64,000 nucleotides of DNA from Anadara kagoshimensis (lineage: Eukaryota; Mollusca; Bivalvia; Arcoida; Arcidae), in assembly GCA_021292105.1 (NCBI GenBank), contig CM037870.1:45464576-45528575 (forward strand), read 5' to 3'. Shown here piece after piece: positions 35,401-49,900 of the stretch. Both the position numbers and the translations under genes were made by a program. Numbering within the stretch: the stretch's first letter is position 1; each line of letters begins with the position of its first letter. The notes under the pieces are model-generated. The model saw nothing but the letters and a program-made list of their open reading frames with translations, ran no database searches and was not told where the DNA came from.

Positions 35401-38400
35401 GAATGAATATTTAAATCAATAATAACATATTTGTTTTTTTCATGTAATTACCAACTGTTTTTTTTAAATACAAATGTTTTGACACATTGTCGATGTATCC
35501 CCGATAACAGCCACTTAGATCATTATAGAGGTCAATAATTAGGATTGACATCACAGAAAAAATAAACAAATTTCGCATAACGGGTCTAATTTGTTGATAT
35601 AATTGTTGATATTTTAATGATTGAGGCCAACTACTGGTAAATTAAAATTAACTACCTGAAAAGGAGACTTGTCAGATTGTACGTATCATATACAATGGCC
35701 AGTAATATTTAAAGCTATGCCAGTATTCCCTAATTTATCCGTTTGTCGGAGATCAGTCTACCAGGTCTGGGTAATTAAGGGTCATCTAAGTAGGAAAATT
35801 CAAGTGAAATCCATTTGGTTGAAATGACGTAAAAGAGGGCTATAATTATGAAATTACCTACACAAGTGTGAAGATTTATAAATAAAAATAAAATAGGAAT
35901 TGATAATTTAAGAGTTTATAAAATATTTGTTGCATTTTGTAAAGAAAATTCTGCAAAAAAACATGTGTTGGGGGAAAAAGCTTACACCTTGTATAACGAA
36001 TAATTTTAAAAAATGAAAAGATATTAAGATGGTCAACGTCTTAGAGCAGTGCAAAGGGGCCAGAGTTTGTTAAAGATATACCAGGTTTTTGAAAACTCGA
36101 CAATTTACGGTTTAGGTAATCTACGATTTATTTTCCTTTTAAAAATGCGTGTACCAGGCGTGATATTTATATTCTAAGGCCACTAATAATCCAAAATAAA
36201 ACAAGTCACTAAAAGTGCACGGTCACACAATACTGTTCTATTTGATTGAGGTGAATATTGTTTGGTTTCAACAATAGTGAACTATATAAAGCCGAATATG
36301 CCTCAACAATAATCAAGTAATATACAAGCTTAGCTTTTATAATCTTCCCTTGGATCGTTGGTAGCCTTAAAATATGAACTATCACACCTGGTACACGCAT
36401 TTTTGAAAGGAAAATAAATCATAGAAAACCTCCACTGTAAATTGTCGACTTTTCAAAAACTTCGTATTTCTTTAACAAACTCTGCCCCCTTTGCACTGCT
36501 CTATGACGTTGACTATCTTAATTTCTTTTCATTTTTAGAAATTAATTTGTTATACAAGGTGTAAGCTTTTTTCCCCAACACGTGTATTTTTGCACAATTT
36601 TCTTTAAAAAATGCAACAAATATTTTATAAACTCTTAAATTATCAATTCCTATTTTATTTTTATTTATAAATCTTCGCACTTGTGTAGGTAATTTCATAA
36701 TTATACCCCTCTTTCACGCTTTTCAACCAAATGGTTTTCACTTGAATTTTCCTACTTAAATGACCCTTAATCCCTAATTATTATCACATGCGGATATATT
36801 GATGGAAGCCATACCAGTGTCATTCAGAACTATTATTATTTTAACACTGACTATATAACCATTTAACGTGTGTCCATACCCATTCATAGTCACAGCAGCG
36901 CTGTACAGTACTGACTTTTTTGGATGTAATTTTAGCGGCAGTTTTATTTTAGCGCTGACACTCTTATTGCCAATTGCGCTAAAATAAAACTGCCGCTAAA
37001 AAAACACGGTTTACAGTAATTAAATAAGTTGAATCTGTTATGTTGTTTGCAAATCAGCAGAATCTTATGTATGCTGAGTATTTTGAAAAATCATTTGATT
37101 CATACATTTGATACAGTAAAACCTGTTTATAAAGACCATTAATGGGACCTAAGAAATATGAACTTTATCACAGATGAAACAGCTATAAAAATAACAGAAC
37201 ATGCCAATCTGTTGCAACAATGTCTATTTGTAATAAAATTCTCATCATGCTTATTTTCTAATATTTCACAAAATTTTCACATGTTTTCATTGTTGTAAGA
37301 TCAAATTATACTGTCATGTGACACTTTCTTCATTCTCATCAAATTTCCCCTTTGTTTGGTACATGTGTTTTAGTTCTATTGCTAATTCTGTCATTTCCAA
37401 CAGCCCCCTTTATATGTTTAAAAATGAATTTATCTGAAATGTATAATTTATATTTAAAACATTACTCTTTTTTAAGGTCATGGCCTACTCTTCAGGTTGA
37501 ACCTCTGAGTAATAAAAATGTTAAAGAATTAATAAAAGCAGAACTTGCCACGTTGGATGCTAGTCTAGGAAGTGAAGATGAGACTCTTATATTAACTCAT
37601 TGTCGAACCCCTTACACGTGTTGTCCATTGTATGTTATGGTCTTGGCGCGACATATTTCTGGGTAAGTTTATTTCAATGTTAATCATAATAATGTGTAAA
37701 ATTTTGAAATTCTGCGAAAATGATGTTTAAACAATTTTGTATACATGTAAATATTTTGGGGTTCCAAATTTAACTTTTTCTATATTCTGTTTGTCTTTGT
37801 CTATTTATATCCCAATTAAATAATTAAATAATTACCTATCAATCCAGCCAGAGCATCCAGAGTCATCACTTGGTCTTTACATCCATACCTTTCTTTACTT
37901 TTAACCACTGCAGTACCTCAGTTGGTAGAGTGCTTGCTCCGTAAGTGGGAGGTCATGGGTTCACACCCCGGTCCTGTCTGACCCAAGACTTGAAAGTGGG
38001 TAGTGACTGTTCTTTCGCCAATCACTCGGTATTACGAAATGAAAGTCATGGTTCTTTCTGATGGGAACTTAAAATAAACAAGGTGTTGTGTCACAGTAGG
38101 CTTGGCATGATAAAGAACCCAGCTGTATAATGCCATCAGCGCAATGCACAGGCAAAATTACTGTACTTCGCCTATAGCTGGCGACATCTCAGTATTAGTG
38201 AAATATTCTTGACTGGGACGTTAAACACCATTACTCAACTCAACTAAACTCTCTCTTTACTTTATTGAACCAAAGTTTGATTTTCACTTTATACTGTAAA
38301 CTACTTATTAATTTTATTGGTGTGCTAATTTCATTTACATGGTAATACAGTGATTCATGCATTGCGCAATTCAATAAGACCATAGGGCACATGGTGGTCC

Positions 38401-41400
38401 ATAAGGTTTACTGGGTATGCTAATTCAAGTACATGTGAATCTACCCAATTATACCTTGAGCTAATTAAATTGATACATTAACAGTAGTTAGGTCATCATA
38501 CTTGTTTTATGTTCATATTCAGATATGCCAAACATGAAGGAAAGATAAGTAAGTTATTAGATGTACTACTGACATGTACAGACTGTGTTAGTCTGTATGG
38601 TAAAGTGTTAGATCTGTTACGGGTGACACTGGAGACTCATGATTCCAGGGGATTTCTTAAAATGGTATGTACTACTCGTTATTTATATACATGTGTTTTA
38701 CTTGTTATACAATTAATACACAATTTTAAAGCTTGTTCCTACTACAGGAACTTTATACAATGAAGCAATCTACTTATAAATCAACTGTTGACTCCAGATG
38801 TACCACATTTCCTTCATTCTCAATTTTGATTTTTCACATTACAGGTGTAGCTAGCTAGATGGGAGTTGTTTACCCTTTTGGAGCACCTAGCCTCACTTCC
38901 GTCGTGGAAGATCACGTGTTTAACTAAAGTAGTTTTTAATTTTTACTTTGCTTTTGGGTTTGTGGTTTGGTATATTTGTGTTTGGTTTAAAAATTTCAAA
39001 TTTTACACATCAAAAAAATTATCCTTTTTAAATTTCTTTTTAGAGCATGGAGCTCTGTTTTATTTCTTTTTTTACATTTCTTACAACTCCTGACAGAAAT
39101 GATGCTATTGACCTTTCACCTAGTAATATTGCTTTGGATTTGTATATTTCCAGATATTACGTTATTTATATGTAAGTCGGAGTGGATTAAGTGAGAATGA
39201 GTTACTGGATCTTATACCTCATTTAAACTGGAACTTTTTAGCCATGTTTACAGAAACACTTACAGAACAGTTAATATTGAAATATCAGTCTGGTGTTCTT
39301 ACATTTGCTCATGAACAGGTTAGTCATAGATCTTAGATCAGGTAAATCATAGATTTTATCAATCAGGTAATTCTACTCCTCCTCCCCCCCCCCCCCCCCC
39401 CCCCCCCAAATATCGTAATACCGAGTGATTGGCGAAAGAACAGTCACTACCCCCTTTCAAGTCTTGGGTCAGACATCTGTCCAGCCACTTTTTATGTGAA
39501 ATATTTCTTCAAAACTATGAATCACTATTATGAAGCTTGGTGCAAAGTATCAAAATTGATAGGAGATGCATATTTCAATGACCTGAGTTGGTTTATTTAT
39601 TTTCCTGAAAGTTATGTCCATTTGAGCATAAGTGCAAATCACAAAAACATACATGTATCTACTGGCTAGGGATCCTAATCCATTGAGATTGCTTGTTATC
39701 TCTCTTATTTTTCAAGCCAAATTGAGGGATAAACTTTGCTAATAAGGTTAAATATTTTACACTATTTACAGTGCTTACGGCAGTAGCGGATCTCAGTCAG
39801 TAGCGGATCATTTTTTAAAATAAAGTTAATTTTTCCCCTATCATTACGAGAAACCAATAAAATTCGGATATATTTCTGTAATACTGATAAATTTACTTCA
39901 TTCTACATATAATTTATGTTAATAAACGTCCTATTATTATAATTCTTGGCTTTTTCATGCAAATGTCATAAGCGTCTCAACGACACGGATGTGTTTTCCA
40001 AACACTTACTTTCGATTCGGACGACGTGTTCAATACTTTCAAAGGTAATTTGAAATGATTGCAAAAGCTATTTACAACCGTTAATATATCTTCTTTCAAG
40101 ACATAAACTTTTATTGAGCTTTAAAGTTCTTGACAATAAAAAATAAACCCGTTTTCCGAAGGGTGCAAGTACGGCAATAACGGATCAGCTGAGCACTGTA
40201 AACAGGGGGCCTCTCTAAAGGCTAATGAAAATGGGGATTCGTAATATTTCTCTAGAAAAAAATAAATTTTGCGCCTGATGTATATGTTGTAGTAAATTGT
40301 AAATAAACAATGCAGAGGCCATTGGAGAACCAGTGCCTAGCTTCCCTCCTTGACCCCATGAGAAAGATGGGTCCATTGTCATGCTATGCCGCTATCTTAT
40401 TTATCATGATAATACCAGATCAATGGGAGTTTTAAAGAAACCATAATTATCATGCTTGAAGGATGATCAATATAAAATTCGAATATATTGAATTAATACA
40501 TTAATTAATATCCAACCCTATATATCTTTATACTTTTATGATTAAGACCATGAAAGTTTTATTCCATTCTATATTTTTGTCTGGTAACAATTTTGGACAT
40601 ATTATGCACATTGTACACTCCCAATATGTATCGTTGTTTGTATACACTGTTCTTGTTAAAATAAAATCTTCATGGACAACAGTATGTCATAAAACATAAG
40701 GCACAATATTATTTTATTTTCTTCATCAATCTTTGCTTTTATATTTCAGTATTTAAGACAATGTTAATTGACTTAATTTATTATTACATTTATATCAGAA
40801 ACCTGTTGATGATTTGTTTTTTTTTTATTTATTTAAATCATGTTATTTGTTGATATATTACGGTTAAATTTTTTTATATTGTTTCATAATTTGTATTTTT
40901 TGCAATTGAATGATGAAAACTCAAACTAATCATGTTTTGAGTTGATTCCCTATCGTTTTCTTGACACTAGGTGGCGTGATCCGCTACTCACAAATTGATT
41001 CGTTACTGACGTAAATACATGGGATACAAAACGAGTGGATTGCCCATACTTATAGTCGGACGATTTTTATCATCTAATGATAATTTAAAACAGTGGGGAA
41101 ATGTCAATTGCTAGTACCAAAAAATTACAATCGGCTGCGATGATTTTTTCGGGGATCAGTGAATATTGCGCTAATGATCCGCTACTGCCGTAATCACTGT
41201 ATCACTAGCATATTCGTAGAAAAAATAAAAATAATTGTGCCAGTTTCTGGTTTAGTATTTCCTCAGTTTGTTGAGTGCTTACCTACTAATTATGGGTTCA
41301 AACACTGGTTTAAACCTGCTTTTTTCCTTTTTCATATAATGTTATATGAATGTAATGAATTATTTTAACTTCAAACATGGTTATGTGGATCAATTTTTAT

Positions 41401-44400
41401 ACCAATATAAGACATTCAAATTTATACTTTTTTCTACTACATTGAATTTATATTCCTTTTAGACAAGAACAGCAGTTAAAGACTATTGTTTTGGTAAAGA
41501 TGAGGGTAAACTAGTACCTCAACTTAGACAAGAATTAATTCAGTATTTTAACCAATTTTTAGGGTAAGTACATGTTTATTCTTGAAAATATAACATGCTT
41601 TGTCAATAGAGTCCAGTTGAGTAATGGTGTTTAAGGCTCCAGTCAAGATTTCAAAGTGATCAATAAGATCTGGGATGGTGCAGGAAAATGGAGTGCCCTG
41701 AGAAGAGCACAGACCTTCAGAAAGCAAACTGACAAATTTTATCACATCAGGATCCTGCCAGATGAGACAGTTTCTTGTTGTTTTCAGGTACTTCTGATAT
41801 TTATGTGTACAGTGCTCCCTCGATATACCGCCCCGCGTTATAACGCCAGCCTCGTATACCGCCATGTTGCTTCTTAGAACGGATTTCCCTCCTATATTTT
41901 GCACCCGTTATAATGCCAAATTCTCATATCGCCATCCGACACACATGTAGTAGAACGGATCGTTATTTATGAATAATATTAACCCAGATAACACTGCCAA
42001 ATGAATGTTGTTCATATAAGATAAATTGATTGATAGAATAAAATGATCTTGACATGTAAAGCCTGTATTGTAACTGTGACTGTGTCGTCGTCTTCTTCCG
42101 GTTTTCGATCTGTATACTATAGTGTATTAAGTCATTTCCGGCAAAAAAACCACATGTCATGAAGTTGCGAGTATCAGCAACCACTTATTTTCTGTACATA
42201 TTTCATTAAAAAAGGTAATATTTTAATAATACAAGTATTTGTTTTAATTATTGCTAATGAAAATCGGCAATGAAATGATTAAGGAGTAGCGACACAAGCA
42301 TTTCTTTACCTAATTTATCGTTATGGGGTCTGAATGCACATGTGCAGATAGTTATAGTTGATCTGGAATTTGTGAAGTTCGGGATGTTTTGCCTGAATTC
42401 GATATAACGCCACCCCCGTTATACCGCCAAAATCCGTCTGAACTAAAGGTGGCGTTATACTGTAAACCGCTTTATATTGGCGCATACTTATTTTAGCGAT
42501 TGATGACTGGTAAACATATTAGCGCAGTTTAATTTTAGCGTAATCAATTCCAGTCTGAACTGTTTAATACATCTTTATATTACCGCATTTTCTCGCCTAA
42601 AACCCACAACTATTAGCCAGAAAAAATAAATTTGAGAAGGGGATGACAGGTTACAAGAAAATATGTAATTGAGTTTTAATTTGTTTGACTTTTACTGAGA
42701 GAAAATCTCCTTAACTGACCCAGGAAGCCACGAGACAGATGTCTGCAGGAAGCTTTCATCATAATTTGGCCCTCTCGTCGATTACACATTTTACTGAATA
42801 AATATTTAAATTACTAATAACATATTTTGTCTTTTTATTCATTTAAATACCGACTGGTTTTTTTTAAAAATACAAACGTTTCGACACATTGTCGCTGTAT
42901 CTCCGATAACAGCCGCTTATATCATTATAGAGGTCAAGAATTAGGATTTATATTCGTTGCCGACATCACAGAAAAAATAAACAATTTTCGCATAACGGGT
43001 CTAATTTGTTGATATAATTGTTAATATTTTAATGATTGAAGCCAACTACTGGTAAATTAAAATTAATTACCTGAAAAGGAGACTTGTCAGACCGTTCGCA
43101 TCACATACAATGGCCAGTAATTAACAGCTATGCCTATCCGTTTGTCGGTGGTCAGTCTACGGGTCTGGGTAATTAATCCCTAATTACTTATCATATGCGG
43201 GTATATTGATGGAAACCATACCAGTGTCATTCAGAACTATTATTATTTTAACACTGACTACATAACCATTTAACGTGCGTCCATAGACATTCATAGTCAC
43301 AGCAGCGCTGTACACTACTGACTTTTTTGTTGTAATTTTAGCGGCAGTTTTATTTTAGCGCTGACACTCTTATCGCCAATTGCGCTAAAATAAAACTGCC
43401 GCTAAAAAAACACGGTTTACAGTATTTTGAGGGAGCACTGTATCTACTATAAAACACCAATTCTGTATTATTATTTTTTATGTCAAATTTTGTTCTATTA
43501 TATAGAAGTGGAGGAAGATTTAGCTCCCAGTTATATTTCTTTCACTTATATCAGACACTTAGTTCTGGGAAAGAGGCAACAAAAGTACCCAGAGAAAAAA
43601 AAAATCAGCAAGCACATTGACAAACTTTCTCACAATTGGAGCTTTACAAAGTGATTATGCAATTAATTGATAGACAATTCTGCAGGGAACAGAAGAAACT
43701 GTGTTTGGACTTTCAAATATTGTGGCAGTGAAAGAGATTATTTAGTAATTTAGCATTATAACCCAGTTTCAATAATTTTCTTACATCATTCATTTGCCAT
43801 ATATGTTTGTTTATATATAATTTCAGTCCTGGTAAATTAACCTGTCGTGTATCTGATGAGCTTCCATGGTTAATAAGACAAAGTGGTGATAAAGAAAGTC
43901 TGGAGAACTGTATACTTAATCTGTGTATATTCCAACGACTTTATGCCAGGTAAATATTGCACTGTGAAAACATTTATTTCCATGGTTCTAAGAAAAAAAT
44001 ACCATTTTGTTGAATTGTTAATACATGGTTTAGGCAGACATGTTATAATTTATAATTATTCATGTAAATTTGTTGGTCATGGTATCCATGGAAACAATGA
44101 AAGTTGGGGTGCTGTTTTGGGAGTTGTTTCAGATTTATCATATCTTGTAGAAATAATTTTCTCACCAATATAAGCTGGAAACACAAATGAATTGTTTTTA
44201 GAAACTATATTATGACAGAACTTGTAAAAATACCCTTATTCAAATATCCTATAGTTTTTTACAAACTTCCATGTTTCTTATCTGTTAATTTTCCTACAGA
44301 GGGCGTTGTGCTGAGCTGATAAGTTATTGGCAGTTTATTGCAGCAGACAAGATAAGTATGGCACAGGCCTACTTCAACGCTACAAGAAAAATGGAAGAAT

Positions 44401-46880
44401 GTAAGTTATAATGTCATATAATATTGCTTCAAGAAATCATCTTTATAAAATCATATAGATTATTTCATCTGTTAGTATATTTATTTCATTGTAATACTAG
44501 TTCATATAAATGTATTTTCTATGGTTCATTTTAGTTCACCGTAATAAATGTTTAGGTGAGGTATTTGGCTGTGTATTCAATTGTCTATTCATTATTTGAG
44601 TATTGTATGTATCCATTCATATACTAGTATTAATATCGCTCTGCAAATTAATCTGTCACATGTTAGTAATGTAGTTCTCAATGAGCCTACACACTTTGAC
44701 TGTTTTGTTTGGAAACAATTTCCTTAGTATACAAAAGTATTCTAAACTCTTCCACCCGCTGTTTGTTGTCCATCAACCATTGTTCACTGTCCATGAAACA
44801 TTTTACTTTTCCAGAACCAGTTAAGAAAATTTTCAACCATGTTTTATTTGATTTTACTTATTCTGAAATATGAGTGCATATCCAAAGAAAGGGAGGAAGG
44901 AACTCCATGTGCCTGGTAACACAATTTCTCCGTCTCATCTTCATATCACATATGAAATTCCTAAATGGATGTGTAGACTTTTATTACTATTAGCTGTAGA
45001 ATCACATAACTTAGGATGTTAATGATAGAATTTTCCTTACCCATTGAAAATATTAACTGTGCACAAGTGTAATAATGACACATGACATTGCTTAGTAAAT
45101 GTAATCATCAAGTATTTTTAATTTGCAGTAGTTGGTCAGAACAATGGTCTAGTCACTCTACCTAGAATAGCTGATATGTACGAATCACTTGGCCGCTTTG
45201 TAAAAGATCTTGGCTTGTTAAACCAGGTAACAGATACATTTAAAATTAAACTTTTTGCACAAGTATTTTGTTTTAAAGTTAATTATTTTATAATTAGTTG
45301 TATCATGACTTTAAAGTCAACAGCTTTTACCGACATATTCTGTAAAATAAGAAAAACCTGCTAATCCTGGGTTAATTTTTGTGATAATCATCATTTATCA
45401 AGATAATCTCGTACTTATATTTTCCCATTATTGAATGATGGTCAGTGCAAATGCAAGTGAACTATATCAAAATTAAATACTTGTAGAATTTTAATTTTTA
45501 CATCTTGTGACTCATGCAAATTTATCCTTCAATCTTGTTTGCACTACTATTAATGGGTAAATTATCATGTTCAGTTAAAATGTAACTACTCTATTAGTTT
45601 TCAGTATAATTTCATAATTTTGATATTGTAGGCTGTGCCTGCTTTACAAAGGGCACTGGAAATAAGAGAGACTGCCCTTGATCCTGATGACCCTGTAGTA
45701 GCAAGGTCACTTCACCAGCTTGCTGGTCTCCATGCTCAGTGGGGTAAATTTTCTACAGCAGAAGATTTCTACAGACAAGCACTGGATATATATGAGAGTG
45801 CTTATGGGCCTGATCATTATCTGGTTGCTAAGGAACTGGATTCTCTAGCTGTGTTGTATCAGAAACAAGACAAGTATGTCATTCTTAGGATGTAGTTTGT
45901 TGGTTTTCATCAAATTAAGAAAATATGCACTTGGCCATATAAAGTTAAGGAACACTTGTATGTATTTTAGAAATTATTATAAAAGAGTGATAAAATATTA
46001 TTTTTGGATAGTTTTTGTTTTTTTGTAAACATATTTAGATACATTGGCAAATTTACTGTTCAAACAAGAATGGAGTAAATTATATAGACTATTTCTCCAA
46101 TTTATCACATGTGCTGAATTGTGTTTTTGTATTTTGATTAACAAAGTTTCCACAAAACAAAACTTAGGTTTCACTGAAGTACTTACCTAGGTCTCAGAAA
46201 ATGACAATACTTAAATTAAAAACACGTTTCTTGCTTTGAAAAACTCATGTGAATACACTGGTACACCAATTTTGAACATTATATTGACCTTAACTTATAG
46301 TCAGGTGTTTAAATCTTCATGAATGATTAACAATGAATAATTGGTGCATTATACCTGTTTGGTTTAAGTTTATTTTTATATCAGATGAGATTTCTTATGA
46401 ATTCAATTATGGGAAAAGTGACAATTTTTTTTGGATTAGGTAAACCATTTAATTTTGTTAGAATACTTCAGTTATGAAACTTAGAAAAATCCAAAATACA
46501 ATTGCAGACCTTAAGTAACTTACAATTTATATCTATCGTAGTACAAAAATACATTGGATCAAATTATGAAATTTGTTTATTAAAGTATCTTTATGGGACC
46601 CAAAACATGTATTTGATAATTTTTTAATTAATTTTTAATTTGATTTTGGCAGACATGATCTTGCAGATCCATTGAAAAGAAGAGTTTTATCCATAAGAAA
46701 GAAAGCCAAGACTCCAAGAGTATCTTCTGTAAGTTGTTACAATAATTATTTTTATGAGTAATGTGTTTCCTATATTATATAACAATGAGGGAAGAGGGAT
46801 AGAAATTAGCTTTTTATGGTCACATAACAAGTTAAAATTGTTCAGACTAAATTTATGAATTGTGCCATAATTGAAGAAGT

Positions 46881-46930
<50 letters not shown>

Positions 46931-49900
46931 AGTAGTCCATCCTGCCTTAAAGACCACCTCTATATAAGATGTACCAGCTTATAAGGGCCAGTGGAATTAT
47001 GTCCCAATTGTTCTTTATTTATATTATTTGAACCTGTATACAAAGGCTGCCTCCCCATAAAGGCCACTTTCACTGGTTCCCTTGGGTGGCCTTTAAAGAC
47101 AGGTTTGACTGTATATTAATGTCAATCAGCAGCCAACACAGGGGTCTTGCTACGTCATTTTTGGGGCTGATATTCTGCCCTTTTCAAAATCTTATGGTTT
47201 TTCACAATCATTTTGCCATTTTTCACAATTGTGGAAAGTTGCAGCTTTAAAAACAATATTTTGGAGTTTTCTCTCATTTTTTTCCCAATTTTAGCCATAT
47301 ATATATATATGATGCTTATTTTCACAGCCCCAATTCACAAAAGGTGAGAGAGAGCCTTGCAATATTACACAATTTATAGAAAGATTTTTTTCCAAATTAT
47401 GACTCATTGAAAAATTATGTATGATTTGAAATGACTTTACACTTCCTCAAATCAAGACATATCATTAATATCACCAGTGTCACCATTGTCTTCCATAGGT
47501 TCAGTTTTGGTTATAGAAGTCATGACATTAAATTTGTGAATCGTTATTAATAAAAAAACAAACATACTAATCCATGTCAGAATCACAATCCAAAAGCAAA
47601 GTAAAAACTTAGGAACTGACAAGTTAGGTTAGACATGTGAACTTCCACCAGGGAAGTGAGGCCAGGTGCTCCGGAAGGGTAAACACCTCCTGTTGAACTA
47701 GCTACACCCACCATGTGTGTAATCAAAATTGTGTGAAAGGAACATGGAATTATGGGACGTCAAATATATCCAGAGCAATCCTAGACACAGAGACATCAAA
47801 CGTAGCGACAATACTGTGATGAGAGCCATAAAACTTTGAGGGTCTTGATAAGTCTAGACTCGCAATATCCCTAGGTCAACAATTTTTTTGCAAGCAGCCT
47901 GCTTTGTTGTACAAAGTCCCTGTAGTGGGAACAAGCTCTACCATAGCGTATTAATTGGGAAACAAATACACCATAAGCAGGAAAAGCTGGTATATTTTAA
48001 CTACATGTATATAATAAGGAAATGAAAAAAAATAAAGAACAAGAAAGACTACTTTTTTAAGTTCTCTGATTGACCTAGTTTTGCTATGATTTATTTTTAG
48101 GGTCAGATGAGGTCTGTAGATCCATTACAGAGACGAGCTCTTCAGCTAGAGGAGTTAGCAATAGGACCTGATTCTCCGGATTTAGCAAGGACATTAAATG
48201 AACTTGGTGTATTATACTACCTCCAAAATAATTTTGAGTGAGTAATTTTATTTTTTAAATTATGTATTTTATATACAATGTTTACATATATACTACATGT
48301 ATATGTACTTGTAATTTTCTCCCCAAATTGCCCTATAGGCAAAGTTTCAGAGTGAAGTTTAAAGGTCATGAATTTTATAATCAGTTGTACCAATATACTT
48401 TGTCTTGTTTGGTTGTTTCTGTCAAAAGTGTGACTACCCTTCAGCACCCTCATGTCATATATTCATAACAATGTGAATCAATCTAAGTTAGTGGATTTTC
48501 AGAATTTGTTATTTGATTTATTTTTAGAACTGCTGAGTCATTTTTTAAGAGATCATTAGAGATGAGAGAGTCCACTCTTGGTGCTGATCATCTAGATCTA
48601 GCTCAGTCCCTGAATAACTTAGCAGCCTTGTATAATGACAGGAAGCAGTTTGATAAAGCAGCACCATTATACGAGAGAGCATTACAAATCAGAAGCAAGG
48701 CAAGTTAAGGATATTTTCTATTGCCTAAATGGGAATTCTACAAAAGGGGGAATCTAGGTTTTAGCAAGATCTTGATTCAGCACCACCATTTGTTCAGTCA
48801 AAACTTGACATTGTAAAAAGAGTCTGGCAATAAATTGAGGAAGGCTTACTAGGAAAACATAGAACAAAATGGATTTTGGGAATTCAAAATAGTGTGTCAA
48901 TAAGCAAGGTGGCAAAGTTGTTGAGGGGTATTAAAATGAGGTTTAACTGTACCTGTATTTAACTGATAATAAGAAAGAATTAATTCAATGTACAGTAAAA
49001 CCTCCATTCATTGTCAAAATTTTTTCAGTCAAATTTTGGTGATGTAAAGAGATTGGTAATAAATTGAGGGAGACAAGTAAAATAATTAGAACTTGGGACT
49101 TCAAAATCTGTGGCCAGAAGGCAAAGTTATTAAGGTTGTTAGTTGTAATGTTGTATAACATTGCAACAGCAATTTTTCAGCTATTCTTAAGAACACTAGT
49201 TTATTAATCTCTAAGAATTAATCCAAAAACATGGTCTGCCTTGTACTAGCTGTCACTTTTATTTTATTTGTTTACATTTCATTTTATATCTCTTAATTTC
49301 AGTATTTCAACTCTAACCATGACAGTGTGGCATCAATAATCAAACATTTAGCTTTGTTATACAAGAAACAGGTTAGTACATCTATAACCAATTACACATA
49401 CTTACACTCCTCAAATCATCCTAATAGAACTGTTACTATTTCTGTTGAAGAATAAGCTTATGTGTTCTATACCTCTAACTTTTTGAACATGTATTTTATA
49501 ATCAATAATAACTGTGACTTTTCAGGGACAATGATATTGTGGAGAGAATTTGTGTCTGAAAGCAAAATTACCCATTGACCACAAACATTTTCATCATTGT
49601 TTTGGGTTTAACATCTTGGAAATTTCTAGATCCACAAAGTATATGGCTTGATTTACAATGGAACTAGCTAACTCATTGGTTTTTCAAAAATAAATGTACT
49701 AACATGCATGTACAGTAAAACTTGAATATAAGAATATATATATATATAAACTTTATAGACAACATGGTCTTTATATAGAGGTTCTTTGTGATAAAAATAT
49801 GAAACAAAGAGGCCTTAAAACACTGGTCTTGATGGATAAGTAGTCGTTACACACTAGCAGCTTTTGTCTTTAATTTACTGTGTATGTAAATATGCTCGGT

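Noticed and set aside
41548-41904. 118-residue minus-strand open frame
   Set aside because: It spans a SINE fragment and the left end of element H; chance frame.
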